Source: Dehalococcoidia bacterium (GTDB lineage Bacteria; Chloroflexota; Dehalococcoidia; GIF9; UBA5620). Taken from it: DNA of 22,573 bases. The stretch lies in assembly GCA_016783225.1 (NCBI GenBank), contig JADHWZ010000009.1, positions 1-22,573 of the forward strand, given 5' to 3'. Made by a program: the position numbers and the translations under genes. The notes below the pieces were generated by a model that saw nothing but the letters and a program-made list of their open reading frames with translations, was not told the origin of the DNA and ran no database searches. Below, in pieces: positions 1 through 7,855 of this stretch; position 1 is the stretch's first letter, and each line of letters opens with the position of its first letter.

Positions 1-445
1 TGGATGTAACTTGATAGCCGACAGCAGGCACCGAATGCCTTACCGTTACAGGCGAGACCTCATAGCCTTCAACAATCAGCGTTTGGAGCGGCTCAACAGC
101 CGTCAGCCGTAGAAAAGGCTTTTCTTCAGACGGCCATGTGGAGAAGTCTACATACATCCTGCCATCGAGAAGGCAGGACCTAACGATATCAAGAGACTCA
201 CTCAATGCGTAGACGTCGACCGGAGTAGAGGAGGCAGCTCCACTGGCCGCAAACGTGACCAAATCACGTGTATGGTCAAAATGGTGATGCGTCAAGAGAA
301 TTGCCCTTACCTTCTGCTGCTCTGCGAGTGAAAGACTGGAAGTAAGCCCGCCAGCGTCCAGAGCGAGAGTTCCATCGACGAGAAAGGACGCCAGCCGCAG
401 CCCTTTAGCTTCGATACTATGGGCACCCAGGATTTGAATTTCCAT
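1..445 (-). CDS. MBL-fold metallo-hydrolase, RNase Z / cAMP phosphodiesterase-like (3' end cut by window edge)
   Basis: The N-terminal 148 residues are visible. The frame is open to the window edge, so the C-terminal part is missing. The start of the protein (MEIQILGAHS) leads into a beta-strand and LALDAGG turn (D30), then the metal-binding signature THHHFDH, which supplies H53, H55, D57 and H58 of the HxHxDH motif. A later H137 in VRHSVPAVGY fits the next metal ligand region of RNase Z-like and class II cyclic-nucleotide phosphodiesterase-like enzymes. The ATG at 445 is preferred over the in-frame ATG at 451, because GGAGGT (452-457) abuts the upstream ATG and lies six bases before 445. A promoter is seen at 527-555. 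The fold is clear but the substrate cannot be read from this fragment: tRNA processing, cyclic nucleotide or another phosphodiester are possible. Confidence 0.8.
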   Translation of the reverse strand, partial: MEIQILGAHSIEAKGLRLASFLVDGTLALDAGGLTSSLSLAEQQKVRAILLTHHHFDHTRDLVTFAASGAASSTPVDVYALSESLDIVRSCLLDGRMYVDFSTWPSEEKPFLRLTAVEPLQTLIVEGYEVSPVTVRHSVPAVGYQVTS

Positions 446-526
446 GCTCATACCTCCGAGCTCACAACCTGCCTTGCGGACATCAGCAGCGATTCTCCTT
501 GCGCTGGTATCGTGTTACAAGCATTC

Positions 527-555
527 ATTCTAGCCTAAGCTCTTTCCCGTATCAA
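527..555 (-). promoter_or_regulatory. Promoter for the MBL-fold hydrolase gene
   Basis: Read on the minus strand, TTGATA (555-550) is followed after exactly 17 bp by TAGAAT (532-527). Transcription would start near 520, leaving a leader of about 75 bases before the ATG at 445. The hexamers are close to the sigma-70 consensus. No experimental support is available. Confidence 0.6.
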
Positions 556-594
556 ATCCTTGGACACAACCCCGTCTGAAGGAGGAATCCCATT

Positions 595-623
595 TTGCCC
601 CAAAGGAACCTATGTGCTACAAT
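595..623 (+). promoter_or_regulatory. Promoter for the HtrA-type protease gene
   Basis: TTGCCC (595-600), a 17-bp spacer, then TACAAT (618-623) with an extended -10 TG at 615-616. The predicted start of transcription is near 630, about 34 bases before the ATG at 664. This also argues against the upstream in-frame ATG at 634, which would lie almost at the transcript 5' end and has no Shine-Dalgarno sequence. Confidence 0.6.
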
Positions 624-663
624 CAACTGAGCCATGATTACAGATGCAAATGGGGGAACACTA

Positions 664-1794
664 ATGAAACATGCCGGCATTGCCCTATTATTGGTGAGTC
701 TGGTGATAGGCATGGCTGGTTGTGTCATGGTGGTGCCTGAGACTCCAGCGCCATCACCAACCACCGAGACACCGGCTAATCACACTCCTGCAGTACCAAT
801 AGACCCGACCTGGGCAGCTCCCGCCGTAGAAGAAGACGCGCTTACACTGCCAAATATTGCTGATGTAGTAGACAAGGTCTATCCATCAGTAGTAACCATA
901 AGTACAGAAGCAGTGACATTGGATTTCTTTCTTAGACCACAAACGCAGTCAGGCGCTGGCTCGGGATGGATCATAGATGGGGACGGTGAAATCGTGACCA
1001 ACAACCACGTGGTTGAGGGGGCTGAAAAGGTAACCGTGGAACTGGCCGACGGCAGGACTTTTCAAACGAGCCCCGACAATGTCCGCCGAGACCCCCTGAC
1101 CGACCTGGCTGTCATCAAGATCAATGCTGTCAACCTGCCAGCTGCCGACCTTGGGGATTCCACGCAACTGCGAGTTGGCGACTGGGTAGTGGCTATCGGT
1201 AATCCCCTGGGCCGAGGGCTCAGAGCCAAGGAAGGCACCGTCAGTGGTCTGAAGGTATCCTTGCCCATAGATGGTCAAACTCTGGGTGACCTTATCGAGG
1301 TCTCGGCAGCTATCAACCCGGGCAATAGCGGAGGACCTTTAGTCAACATGAAGGGACAGGTCGTTGGCCTTACCAGCGCTAAGGTTGCCGGCGTGGGTGT
1401 TGAAGGCATGGGCTATGCCATAAGCATGAAGAAGGCAATGCCAATCATCGAGGAGTTGATCAGGAACGGCTATGTGGCCCGTCCATGGCTCGGGGTTTCG
1501 CTATATACTGTTGATGAGTACGTGGCCACGGTAAACCGCCTGTCTGTAGATAAGGGAGCAGTTGTTGTGCATGTAAAACAGGGCAGCCCTGCAGATGAGG
1601 CAGGTTTGAAAGAGGGCGACGTGATTGTTCGTTTTAGAGGTAAAGAGGTGACCACGGCCGAGGAGCTAATAGAATCTATCCACTCTTCACAGGTGGGCGA
1701 GGAAGTCAAGATCACGTTTGTTAGAGGCCAGGCTAGAGAGACAGTTTCTGCTCGCCTAATACAGAGCCCGCCGCCAGGCAGGTCAGACCGCTGA
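664..1794 (+). CDS. htrA: HtrA/DegP-type serine protease, lipoprotein-anchored
   Basis: A 376-residue secreted quality-control protease. The N-terminus is a short basic stretch and hydrophobic segment ending in GMAGC, a lipobox-like site that would make C20 the lipidated residue, so the enzyme probably sits on the outer face of the membrane. A Pro/Thr-rich linker (about 21-50) precedes a trypsin-like domain with the triad H115 (TNNHVVEG), D147 (TDLAVIK) and S222 (GNSGGP). A single PDZ domain follows (about 270-370) with the ligand loop region RPWLGVS and the GSPADEAGLKEGDVI segment typical of HtrA. The start at 664 is chosen because GGGGGAA precedes it at good spacing and because it gives a proper signal peptide. 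The gene stands alone, with its own promoter, convergent with ileS and separated from it by 16 bp. Confidence 0.93.
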   Translation: MKHAGIALLLVSLVIGMAGCVMVVPETPAPSPTTETPANHTPAVPIDPTWAAPAVEEDALTLPNIADVVDKVYPSVVTISTEAVTLDFFLRPQTQSGAGSGWIIDGDGEIVTNNHVVEGAEKVTVELADGRTFQTSPDNVRRDPLTDLAVIKINAVNLPAADLGDSTQLRVGDWVVAIGNPLGRGLRAKEGTVSGLKVSLPIDGQTLGDLIEVSAAINPGNSGGPLVNMKGQVVGLTSAKVAGVGVEGMGYAISMKKAMPIIEELIRNGYVARPWLGVSLYTVDEYVATVNRLSVDKGAVVVHVKQGSPADEAGLKEGDVIVRFRGKEVTTAEELIESIHSSQVGEEVKITFVRGQARETVSARLIQSPPPGRSDR

Positions 1795-1810
1795 GTTGAT
1801 CAAGCATTCC

Positions 1811-4800
1811 CTAGCTAGCCTCCTTCTCGATGCCAAGCAGAACCTCGCAATCGGAAATGCGATGCTTCTCAGTGTAACTACCGTCGGGAGGTGGCGCGAG
1901 GACCAGGCGCCGGGATAATGTTTCCTGGTTAATATAGTCGGCAAACTCGGTCATCACCTGCTGTAGTAGATGTTCGCCCTGACAATAGGCAACTATGTAA
2001 TCGGTGACATCCAGACCTGCCGAACGGCGCATAGTCTGTAAGCGCCGTACCACCTCGCGAGCCATTCCCTCCGCCTTCAGTTCTGATGACAAGGCAGTAG
2101 CCACTGCCACCCAGTAGCCCCCTTCCGCAGCCGACGCATAGCCAGGTTCATCGCAGGCGACTTCATCCTCAACAAACTCCAGTTCTTTGACATTGAGCTC
2201 TTCCAGCACTTGGTCGGCCAGTCTTTGTAAGGCCTGTCTTTCGCCCTCTGCCTTCACCCTAACCAACGCTTTCGCTAGAGGCTGACGCACTTTTATCCCT
2301 GCTTTGGCTCGGGCAGCGCGGCCGAGGCTACACACCGTCATAGCCAAGCGGGTAGCATCAACCAGCTTCTCGTCGATTTGAGTCCGGTCGGCGATAGGGA
2401 AATCACACAGGTGCACGCTTTCTACAGCCTCGGGGTCCACAGAACACACCAAGTTCCGATATATCTCTTCAGCAACAAAAGGGGCAAAAGGAGCTAGAAG
2501 CTTGGACAAGGTAACCAGGCAATGGTAGAGTGTCATATAGGCTGCCAGTTTGTCAGCGTCGCTCTGGCTTTTCCAGAAGCGGCGACGGCTGCGCCTCACA
2601 TACCAATTGGAAAGATCATCCACGAAGCTCTCAATCCTTCGCCCAGCGGCCGTAGGGTCATAATGGTCCAAAGCCGTGTCTACGTCGGCCATAAGTTGAT
2701 TGAGTCTGGAGAGAATCCACCTATCTAAATCGGATAGAGACTGAGTCGCGACCGATTTTGGGTCAAAATCGTCAATATTGGCATACGTCACAAAGAAGCT
2801 ATAGATATTCCATAGCGTAAGCACGAAGCCACGCATGACTTCAGCCACCATGTCGCTGGAAAAGCGGCGTACATTCCCGGCTGGTGATGAGGTAATCAAA
2901 TACCAACGTATGGCATCGGCCCCGTAGGTCTCAAGCATGGCCCATGGGTCAACCACGTTTCCCCTGGCCTTGCTCATCTTTTCACCCTCAGCATCGAGGA
3001 TGTGCCCGAGACAGATGACGTTCTCAAAGCAAGGGCGCCCGAAAAGCAAGGTAGATATGGCGTGCAAGCTGTAGAACCACCCACGGGTCTGGTCAACAGC
3101 TTCGCAGATGAAGTCGGCGGGAAAACTCCGGTGAAACTCGTCGTCATTTTCAAAAGGGTAATGCCACTGGGCCACAGGCATAGCCCCGGAGTCGAACCAG
3201 CAGTCAATCACCTCCGCCTGCCGCCTCATTTCCCCACTACATTTGGAGCAAGCGAAGGTAATGTCATCGACAAAGGGCCGGTGTAAATCCAATGGCTCAA
3301 CCAGACCTTTCAGGTTTGGCTTTGCCTTCAACTCAGCAAGACCACCGACACACTCGTAGCTGCCGCAGCGTGAGCAACTCCAGATATTCAGGGGAGTCCC
3401 CCAGTAACGCTCTCGCGAGAAAGCCCAGTCAACGTTATTCTCTAACCAATCGCCGAAACGGCCATGCTTGATGTGCTCTGGATACCAGTTGATGTCAGCA
3501 TTTCCTGAGATAAGTGTATCCTTCTTGGATGATGTCCTGATATACCAGGTTTTCTTAGCATAGTAAAGGAGTGGAGCCTCACAACGCCAGCAGAAGGGAT
3601 AGGTGTGCACTATCTGCTCGCTGCGGTAGAGCAACCCCCTAGATCCCAGGTCTTCCAGAACAAGGGGGTCAGCGTCCTTGACGAACCTGGCAGCAAAAGG
3701 ATAGGTGCCAGTTACCCTGCCTTCCAAATCCACCGGCTGCACGAAATCAAGCCCCAATCTCTTCCCAGCCTCGAAATCTACTTCACCGAAAGCCGGCGCA
3801 ACATGAACAATACCCGTACCTTCTTCCATAGAGACAAAGTCAGCAGAAATCACACGATACGTTAAGCCCTTCTCCGCCGGCTGCACGCTTAACACCTCGT
3901 TGGAGAGGCCTTCTTGACCAGGCCCGAGGGCAAAATGTCTCCTTTCGACACCAAAATCGTGCGGATTGAACAGAGGTTGATATGCAAGCTCAACGAGCTC
4001 CTTGCCAAGAACACTGAGTCTGACCTCGTACTTCTCAAGCTTGCTCCCCTCTACGAGCGCAGAGGCCAAGATAACGTAATCCTCAGGGCCTTCCATAACG
4101 CTGTATGCCGCATCTGGAGCCACAGCGAGAGCGGTATTGCCAGGCAGAGTCCAGGGAGTTGTCGTCCAAGCCAGGAAAAAGGCAGGCTTGCTCTTAAGGG
4201 CAGGCAAGAGCAAGGAACACAGCTCTGTTTTTTCATTCAGTGATTTTGGGGCCAGCTGGAACTTTATGTAAACCGAAGGGTCTTCAGCATCATCTCTGTA
4301 GCCCAGAGCAACCTCGTGAGAGCTGAGAGAAGTACCGCATCTTGGACAATGCGGCGTAACCTTGTAGCCCTGATAAATCAAGCCTTTGTTCCATAGCTGT
4401 CCTATTGCCCACCAGCAAGATTCTATATACCCGTTTTCAAGGGTGACGTAAGGATGCTCCAGGTCTAGCCAGAAGCCGATGCGCTCGGTCATGGCTTTCC
4501 ATTCCTTCAGATAACTGAACACGCTCTCCCGACAATGAGCGTTGAACTGAGCCACTCCGTAATCTTCGATCTGGGCTTTGGTGGTGAAGCCCAACATCTT
4601 CTCGATCTCCAACTCCACCGGTAGGCCGTGGGTATCCCACCCCGCTTTGCGTGGAGCATAGTAGCCTTTCATCGTCTTGTATCGGGGTACAATATCCTTG
4701 AACACTCGGGATAGCACATGGTGAATTCCGGGGCTCCCATTGGCCGTGGGCGGCCCTTCATACAGTGTAAACTGCTCTGCCCCATGCCGTGCCTCAACGC

Positions 4801-4891
4801 TCTTTTCGAAAATACGATGGTCTTTCCAGAACCTGAGGACTTCGTTTTCTAGCTGGGGAAAGCTTACCTTGCTGCTTACCGGCCGGAACAT
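1811..4891 (-). CDS. ileS: Isoleucyl-tRNA synthetase, type 2 (eukaryotic-like)
   Basis: Attaches isoleucine to tRNA-Ile in the cytosol. From the ATG at 4891 the protein has 1026 residues, long for a bacterial IleRS but usual for the type 2 lineage. The class I signature is GSPGIHH (HIGH equivalent, GIHH at 55-58), followed by the conserved GWDTHGLPVE. The CP1 editing region and several CxxC pairs (CPRCG, CWRC, CSRC, CSKC) come before the second class I motif KMSKA (638-642). A large C-terminal anticodon-binding region ends the protein. SHEVALGY and the GIHH form are features I associate with type 2 enzymes. An in-frame TTG at 4897 overlaps the jag TGA and could start the protein two codons earlier; neither start has a good Shine-Dalgarno, so coupling to jag is likely. 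It is the last gene of the minus-strand cluster. Confidence 0.96.
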   Translation of the reverse strand: MFRPVSSKVSFPQLENEVLRFWKDHRIFEKSVEARHGAEQFTLYEGPPTANGSPGIHHVLSRVFKDIVPRYKTMKGYYAPRKAGWDTHGLPVELEIEKMLGFTTKAQIEDYGVAQFNAHCRESVFSYLKEWKAMTERIGFWLDLEHPYVTLENGYIESCWWAIGQLWNKGLIYQGYKVTPHCPRCGTSLSSHEVALGYRDDAEDPSVYIKFQLAPKSLNEKTELCSLLLPALKSKPAFFLAWTTTPWTLPGNTALAVAPDAAYSVMEGPEDYVILASALVEGSKLEKYEVRLSVLGKELVELAYQPLFNPHDFGVERRHFALGPGQEGLSNEVLSVQPAEKGLTYRVISADFVSMEEGTGIVHVAPAFGEVDFEAGKRLGLDFVQPVDLEGRVTGTYPFAARFVKDADPLVLEDLGSRGLLYRSEQIVHTYPFCWRCEAPLLYYAKKTWYIRTSSKKDTLISGNADINWYPEHIKHGRFGDWLENNVDWAFSRERYWGTPLNIWSCSRCGSYECVGGLAELKAKPNLKGLVEPLDLHRPFVDDITFACSKCSGEMRRQAEVIDCWFDSGAMPVAQWHYPFENDDEFHRSFPADFICEAVDQTRGWFYSLHAISTLLFGRPCFENVICLGHILDAEGEKMSKARGNVVDPWAMLETYGADAIRWYLITSSPAGNVRRFSSDMVAEVMRGFVLTLWNIYSFFVTYANIDDFDPKSVATQSLSDLDRWILSRLNQLMADVDTALDHYDPTAAGRRIESFVDDLSNWYVRRSRRRFWKSQSDADKLAAYMTLYHCLVTLSKLLAPFAPFVAEEIYRNLVCSVDPEAVESVHLCDFPIADRTQIDEKLVDATRLAMTVCSLGRAARAKAGIKVRQPLAKALVRVKAEGERQALQRLADQVLEELNVKELEFVEDEVACDEPGYASAAEGGYWVAVATALSSELKAEGMAREVVRRLQTMRRSAGLDVTDYIVAYCQGEHLLQQVMTEFADYINQETLSRRLVLAPPPDGSYTEKHRISDCEVLLGIEKEAS

Positions 4892-4893
4892 GC

Positions 4894-5544
4894 TCAACGC
4901 TTTTTCAGCAGAATCGTCACTTTTCGCGTTTCGCCCTCGCCCATGCTCTCGGTAGCAACGTCAGGGTGGTCGGCTAAAGCCAGATGAATAATGCGACGCT
5001 CATCTGCTGGCATGGGTTCGAGGGTTATAACACGTCGATTCCTCTTCACTTGTTCAGCTAACCGCAAGGCCAAATCCCGCAAGGATTCATAGCGACGCTT
5101 CTTGTAGCCAGCGACGTCGACGTTCACCGGCACCCACATCTTCAGCCTCTCAGTCACTATGAGCCTAAGTATGTATTGTAGAGAAGCCAGAGTCGTACCA
5201 CGGCGCCCGATGAGAATCCCCAAGTCATCGCCTTCGATATCCAAACTCAGCGGCAGTTCATCCGTAGGTGCTTGAGTCACAGAGACTTCGGCTGAGATCT
5301 CCATAGACTGGAGTAGCGTCTCCAGAACCTCTTTCGCCACGCTAGCTGCGTCGCCCCTTTGTTCAAACTCAGACAGAAGCGTCACTCTGATCCTGGCGTC
5401 TTCAGCCCCCATCATCCCCAGTAGCCCAGCCCTGCCCTTTGTGAGAACAACTACCTCCACCTGGTCCTCGGTTACGCCCAATTGCTCCAGCGCGGTGTGG
5501 ATGGCTTCATCAACTGTTCTGGCGCTTACTTCGAGCTCCTTCAT
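4894..5544 (-). CDS. jag: Jag/KhpB RNA-binding protein (Jag_N, KH, R3H)
   Basis: A 216-residue cytosolic RNA-binding protein, the usual companion of YidC. Three parts are visible. The Jag N-terminal domain covers about 1-54 (KGRAGLLGMMGAEDARIRV). A KH domain around 75-150 carries the GxxG loop as GRRG (113-116). A C-terminal R3H domain carries R183 and H187 in DERRIIH. In Gram-positive bacteria this family (KhpB/EloR) binds many transcripts with KhpA and affects cell-wall elongation; that role is family knowledge, not visible here. Its ATG overlaps the yidC stop as ATGA, and its TGA abuts the ileS start, so all three are probably translated in a coupled way. Confidence 0.93.
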   Translation of the reverse strand: MKELEVSARTVDEAIHTALEQLGVTEDQVEVVVLTKGRAGLLGMMGAEDARIRVTLLSEFEQRGDAASVAKEVLETLLQSMEISAEVSVTQAPTDELPLSLDIEGDDLGILIGRRGTTLASLQYILRLIVTERLKMWVPVNVDVAGYKKRRYESLRDLALRLAEQVKRNRRVITLEPMPADERRIIHLALADHPDVATESMGEGETRKVTILLKKR

Positions 5545-6365
5545 TTCCTGAACAGACCTTTCTTATCCCCGGAGGCCTTCTTTATCGTTGGAGATTCCTG
5601 CTGCGCTGGTCCAGTTTTCTGGGCTGGCACTGGCTTCGGAGCAGCGGGAAACCTTAGATATCCCCAGCCTCCAGTGACAAAATACTGAATTACAATGCCA
5701 ATGATGTTTGAAATCACCCAATAAAGAGCCAGACCACTAGGAAAAGACAGAGTAAACATGCCGAACATCAACGGCATCATTAATGTAGTCATGCTGGTCA
5801 TAGATTGCTGTCTGGAGTCAGTAGCCGGTGGCGTCACCATTTTCTGCTGAACCCACATTGTGCCCCCCACCAAGATAGCCAAGATGAGATTGGGATCGGG
5901 CTTTGATAACCGGAGCCACAGGAAATGCTCATTTAGAGGCACCGCCTGGCTGACTGCTGCCCATGAATAAAGGTGCTCAGACAAGTTCAATAGGTTCTCT
6001 GGAGTCGCTGCCAGCGCCTGCATGATAGACTGATAAAGAGCGATCCAAATGGGTAATTGAATAAGCATGGGCCAAAGGCAGCCTAGCGGGTTTATCCCCA
6101 CCTCCTTGTACAGCTTCATCGTCTCCTGCTGCAGTCTCTGCTTGTTCTTGGCATATTTCTTTTGAAGCTCCTGAATCTTTGGCTGCAGCGCTTGCATGGC
6201 TTTGGTAGACCGTGTCTGCCGCACAGTAAGGGGATAAAGCGCCAAGCGAACGACAACAGTCAGCACGATGATGGCGACACCAAAGTTACCAGCCACCACG
6301 CTGGTCAAAGCGATCAAGCTATTGAGCACCGGCTCAAGAACGAACGTGTTCCACAGCTCAGCCAT
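5541..6365 (-). CDS. yidC: YidC/Oxa1 family membrane protein insertase
   Basis: A 274-residue insertase that helps membrane proteins enter the lipid bilayer, with or without SecYEG. It is the short Oxa1-like form without the large periplasmic domain of proteobacterial YidC. Hydrophobic segments match the five-helix core: about 21-48, then after the cytosolic coiled-coil hairpin (about 55-90) about 92-115, 160-180, 190-215 and 217-235. R40 in VVVRLALYPLT corresponds to the conserved groove arginine needed in single-insertase bacteria. The C-terminal tail is Pro/Gln/Lys-rich and basic (ending KGLFRK), as in ribosome-contacting YidC tails. No lipobox is present, unlike SpoIIIJ of Bacillus. It starts 8 bases after the propeller gene stop and overlaps jag by ATGA. 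Confidence 0.95.
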   Translation of the reverse strand: MAELWNTFVLEPVLNSLIALTSVVAGNFGVAIIVLTVVVRLALYPLTVRQTRSTKAMQALQPKIQELQKKYAKNKQRLQQETMKLYKEVGINPLGCLWPMLIQLPIWIALYQSIMQALAATPENLLNLSEHLYSWAAVSQAVPLNEHFLWLRLSKPDPNLILAILVGGTMWVQQKMVTPPATDSRQQSMTSMTTLMMPLMFGMFTLSFPSGLALYWVISNIIGIVIQYFVTGGWGYLRFPAAPKPVPAQKTGPAQQESPTIKKASGDKKGLFRK

Positions 6366-6373
6366 AATCGGTT

Positions 6374-7609
6374 CTAGTCGCTATCTAGAAGATATTCCCA
6401 GACCTTTTGTCCATTTCGCGCATCTATACTACAAACTTGGTCATTTCTAGCATGAACGTAAACCATGCCGGCCTCCGCGTAGAGAGGGGCCATTACGGAA
6501 TAACCAATAGACGTGTCCCACTGATTCACCCCGCTTGCAGCCTCAACGGCATACACTTGCCCCGACTCTGAGACAGCTACGAGGAGGTCATTCACAAGAA
6601 CCGGTGTTGACACAATCGGACTATCGGCAACAAACTGCCACAACTTCCTCCCCGACCGGGCATCAAGCGCATATATCGTGTGGTCAAGGCAACCGGCGTA
6701 GACAACGTTGCCCATAACCACCGGCGCTGCCCAGAACCAGTTACCTCCCTCGAACTTCCATTTCTCCCTTCCACTGTTGCCGTCAATGGCCCATAGGTAA
6801 TGGTCGAAAGTCCCCAAGAAGACAGTATTTCCAGACACCACAGGAGATGAAGCAATGGCCGCGGGCAATTCAACCTCCCAGAGCAGGCTACCGTCGTCAC
6901 TCGACAGGGAGTGCAATTTCCCCTCGTAGTTACCAATGTAGACAACACCATCTTTGACTGCTGGGGACGTCCATATCTTTCCGCCAGTCTCATACTCCCA
7001 TCTTCTGGTCCCAGAGGCCGCATCAAGTGCATGTACTTTACCCTGCGAGTCGCCAACGTAGACAGTATCCCCGTGCACTATTGGGCTACCAACAATAGCT
7101 CCAATAGAACCTCTTTCACCTCGGGGGTAGAACCACTCTCCCTCGGTCCACGACGGGATACCTTCTTCATCGTACTGGGGTTTTGGCCTGTTCATGGCAA
7201 ACACCTTGCCCCCATCACCGACGTATGTGCCTACATAAACGAGAGTCTCGGTGACCGCTGGTGTCCCGTAGATAGCTGCGGGCCGTGCTGCCGGCATGCA
7301 GGCAAAGCCGCACGGCGCCCCTTGAGGAGCCTGCGTCCTTATGGAGAACACCCATTCGCGCTCGCTAGGGAAATACAGTCCCTCACTCCGCGCCACCGGA
7401 TCCACGGCAAGCACTTTGCCATCCATTGATCCGAAGTAAAGAACACCGTCGTAGCTGGCAAATCCTGACCACCCCTGCGCCCCCGGCCCACCACAACCGC
7501 CACCCGCTGATGGTGCAACACAGCTAAAGGCGACCGCGCTAATGACAGCGAGGGGGAGGAGCAGAATCAATGTCCTGGTAGGCTTAGTTGAACCGAAACT
7601 GAGTCTCAC
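6374..7609 (-). CDS. PQQ-type eight-bladed beta-propeller, probable lipoprotein
   Basis: A 411-residue exported protein. A basic N-terminus, a hydrophobic segment (about 13-29) and the site VAFSC suggest a signal peptide with a non-canonical lipobox (Phe at -2). A Gly-rich linker follows (APSAGGGCGGPG). The rest consists of repeated blades ending in the pattern G.v.AlDa.sG...W. Eight can be counted, for example GDTVYVGDSQGKVHALD, DGVVYIGNYEGKLHSL and GNVVYAGCLDHTIYALD. The fold is that of BamB and quinoprotein propellers, but no PQQ or metal ligand set was identified, so an enzymatic role is not supported. A scaffold or binding role at the outer membrane face is an inference. Start GTG at 7609 is preceded by AGGAG at a 9-base distance. 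It is placed between yidD and yidC, which is unusual. Confidence 0.85.
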   Translation of the reverse strand: MRLSFGSTKPTRTLILLLPLAVISAVAFSCVAPSAGGGCGGPGAQGWSGFASYDGVLYFGSMDGKVLAVDPVARSEGLYFPSEREWVFSIRTQAPQGAPCGFACMPAARPAAIYGTPAVTETLVYVGTYVGDGGKVFAMNRPKPQYDEEGIPSWTEGEWFYPRGERGSIGAIVGSPIVHGDTVYVGDSQGKVHALDAASGTRRWEYETGGKIWTSPAVKDGVVYIGNYEGKLHSLSSDDGSLLWEVELPAAIASSPVVSGNTVFLGTFDHYLWAIDGNSGREKWKFEGGNWFWAAPVVMGNVVYAGCLDHTIYALDARSGRKLWQFVADSPIVSTPVLVNDLLVAVSESGQVYAVEAASGVNQWDTSIGYSVMAPLYAEAGMVYVHARNDQVCSIDARNGQKVWEYLLDSD

Positions 7610-7645
7610 GATTATTCACTCCTGGCGGCCCACAAGCCAACGGCT

Positions 7646-7855
7646 TCACCGTACCGGGTCATAGCCACCATCAGACCAGGGATGGCAACGAGCTAGCCGC
7701 TTCATCGTTAACCAGCCCCCTTTCATCAGTCCATACCTCTCAATTGCCCCACAGGCATAATGAGAACAAGTGGGGGTGAAGCGGCAAGCGGGCGGGCTAA
7801 CTCGTGATATAGTGGACTGATATAGCTTAATTAACTCGAGTGCCAACCCTTTCAT
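7646..7855 (-). CDS. yidD: Membrane protein insertion efficiency factor YidD
   Basis: A 69-residue protein of the YidD family (formerly haemolysin-like DUF37), an amphipathic membrane-associated accessory of YidC-dependent insertion. The complete family signature is present: [11 protein letters not shown] near the N-terminus, [19 protein letters not shown] in the middle, and [13 protein letters not shown] at the end, with its three conserved cysteines. The ATG at 7855 lies inside the last 29 bases of rnpA in another frame, so its translation depends on ribosomes finishing rnpA or re-initiating. The 36-bp gap to the next gene contains that gene's Shine-Dalgarno. Confidence 0.96.
   Translation of the reverse strand: MKGLALELIKLYQSTISRVSPPACRFTPTCSHYACGAIERYGLMKGGWLTMKRLARCHPWSDGGYDPVR

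Noticed and set aside
634..663. In-frame ATG at 634 as start of the HtrA-type protease
   Set aside because: It has no Shine-Dalgarno, lies almost at the predicted transcription start, and would put ten polar residues before the lipoprotein signal peptide. ATG 664 has GGGGGAA upstream.
4717..4729. Degenerate, inactive HIGH motif (GIHH) in IleRS
   Set aside because: GxHH is, to my knowledge, a normal variant in type 2 bacterial IleRS and the rest of the enzyme is intact.
6592..7429. Long open frames of 154 and 172 codons overlapping the beta-propeller gene in other frames (6592-7056 and 6911-7429)
   Set aside because: They overlap a clear repeat protein over their full length, have no family signature and no ribosome binding site; open frames opposite repetitive coding DNA are expected.
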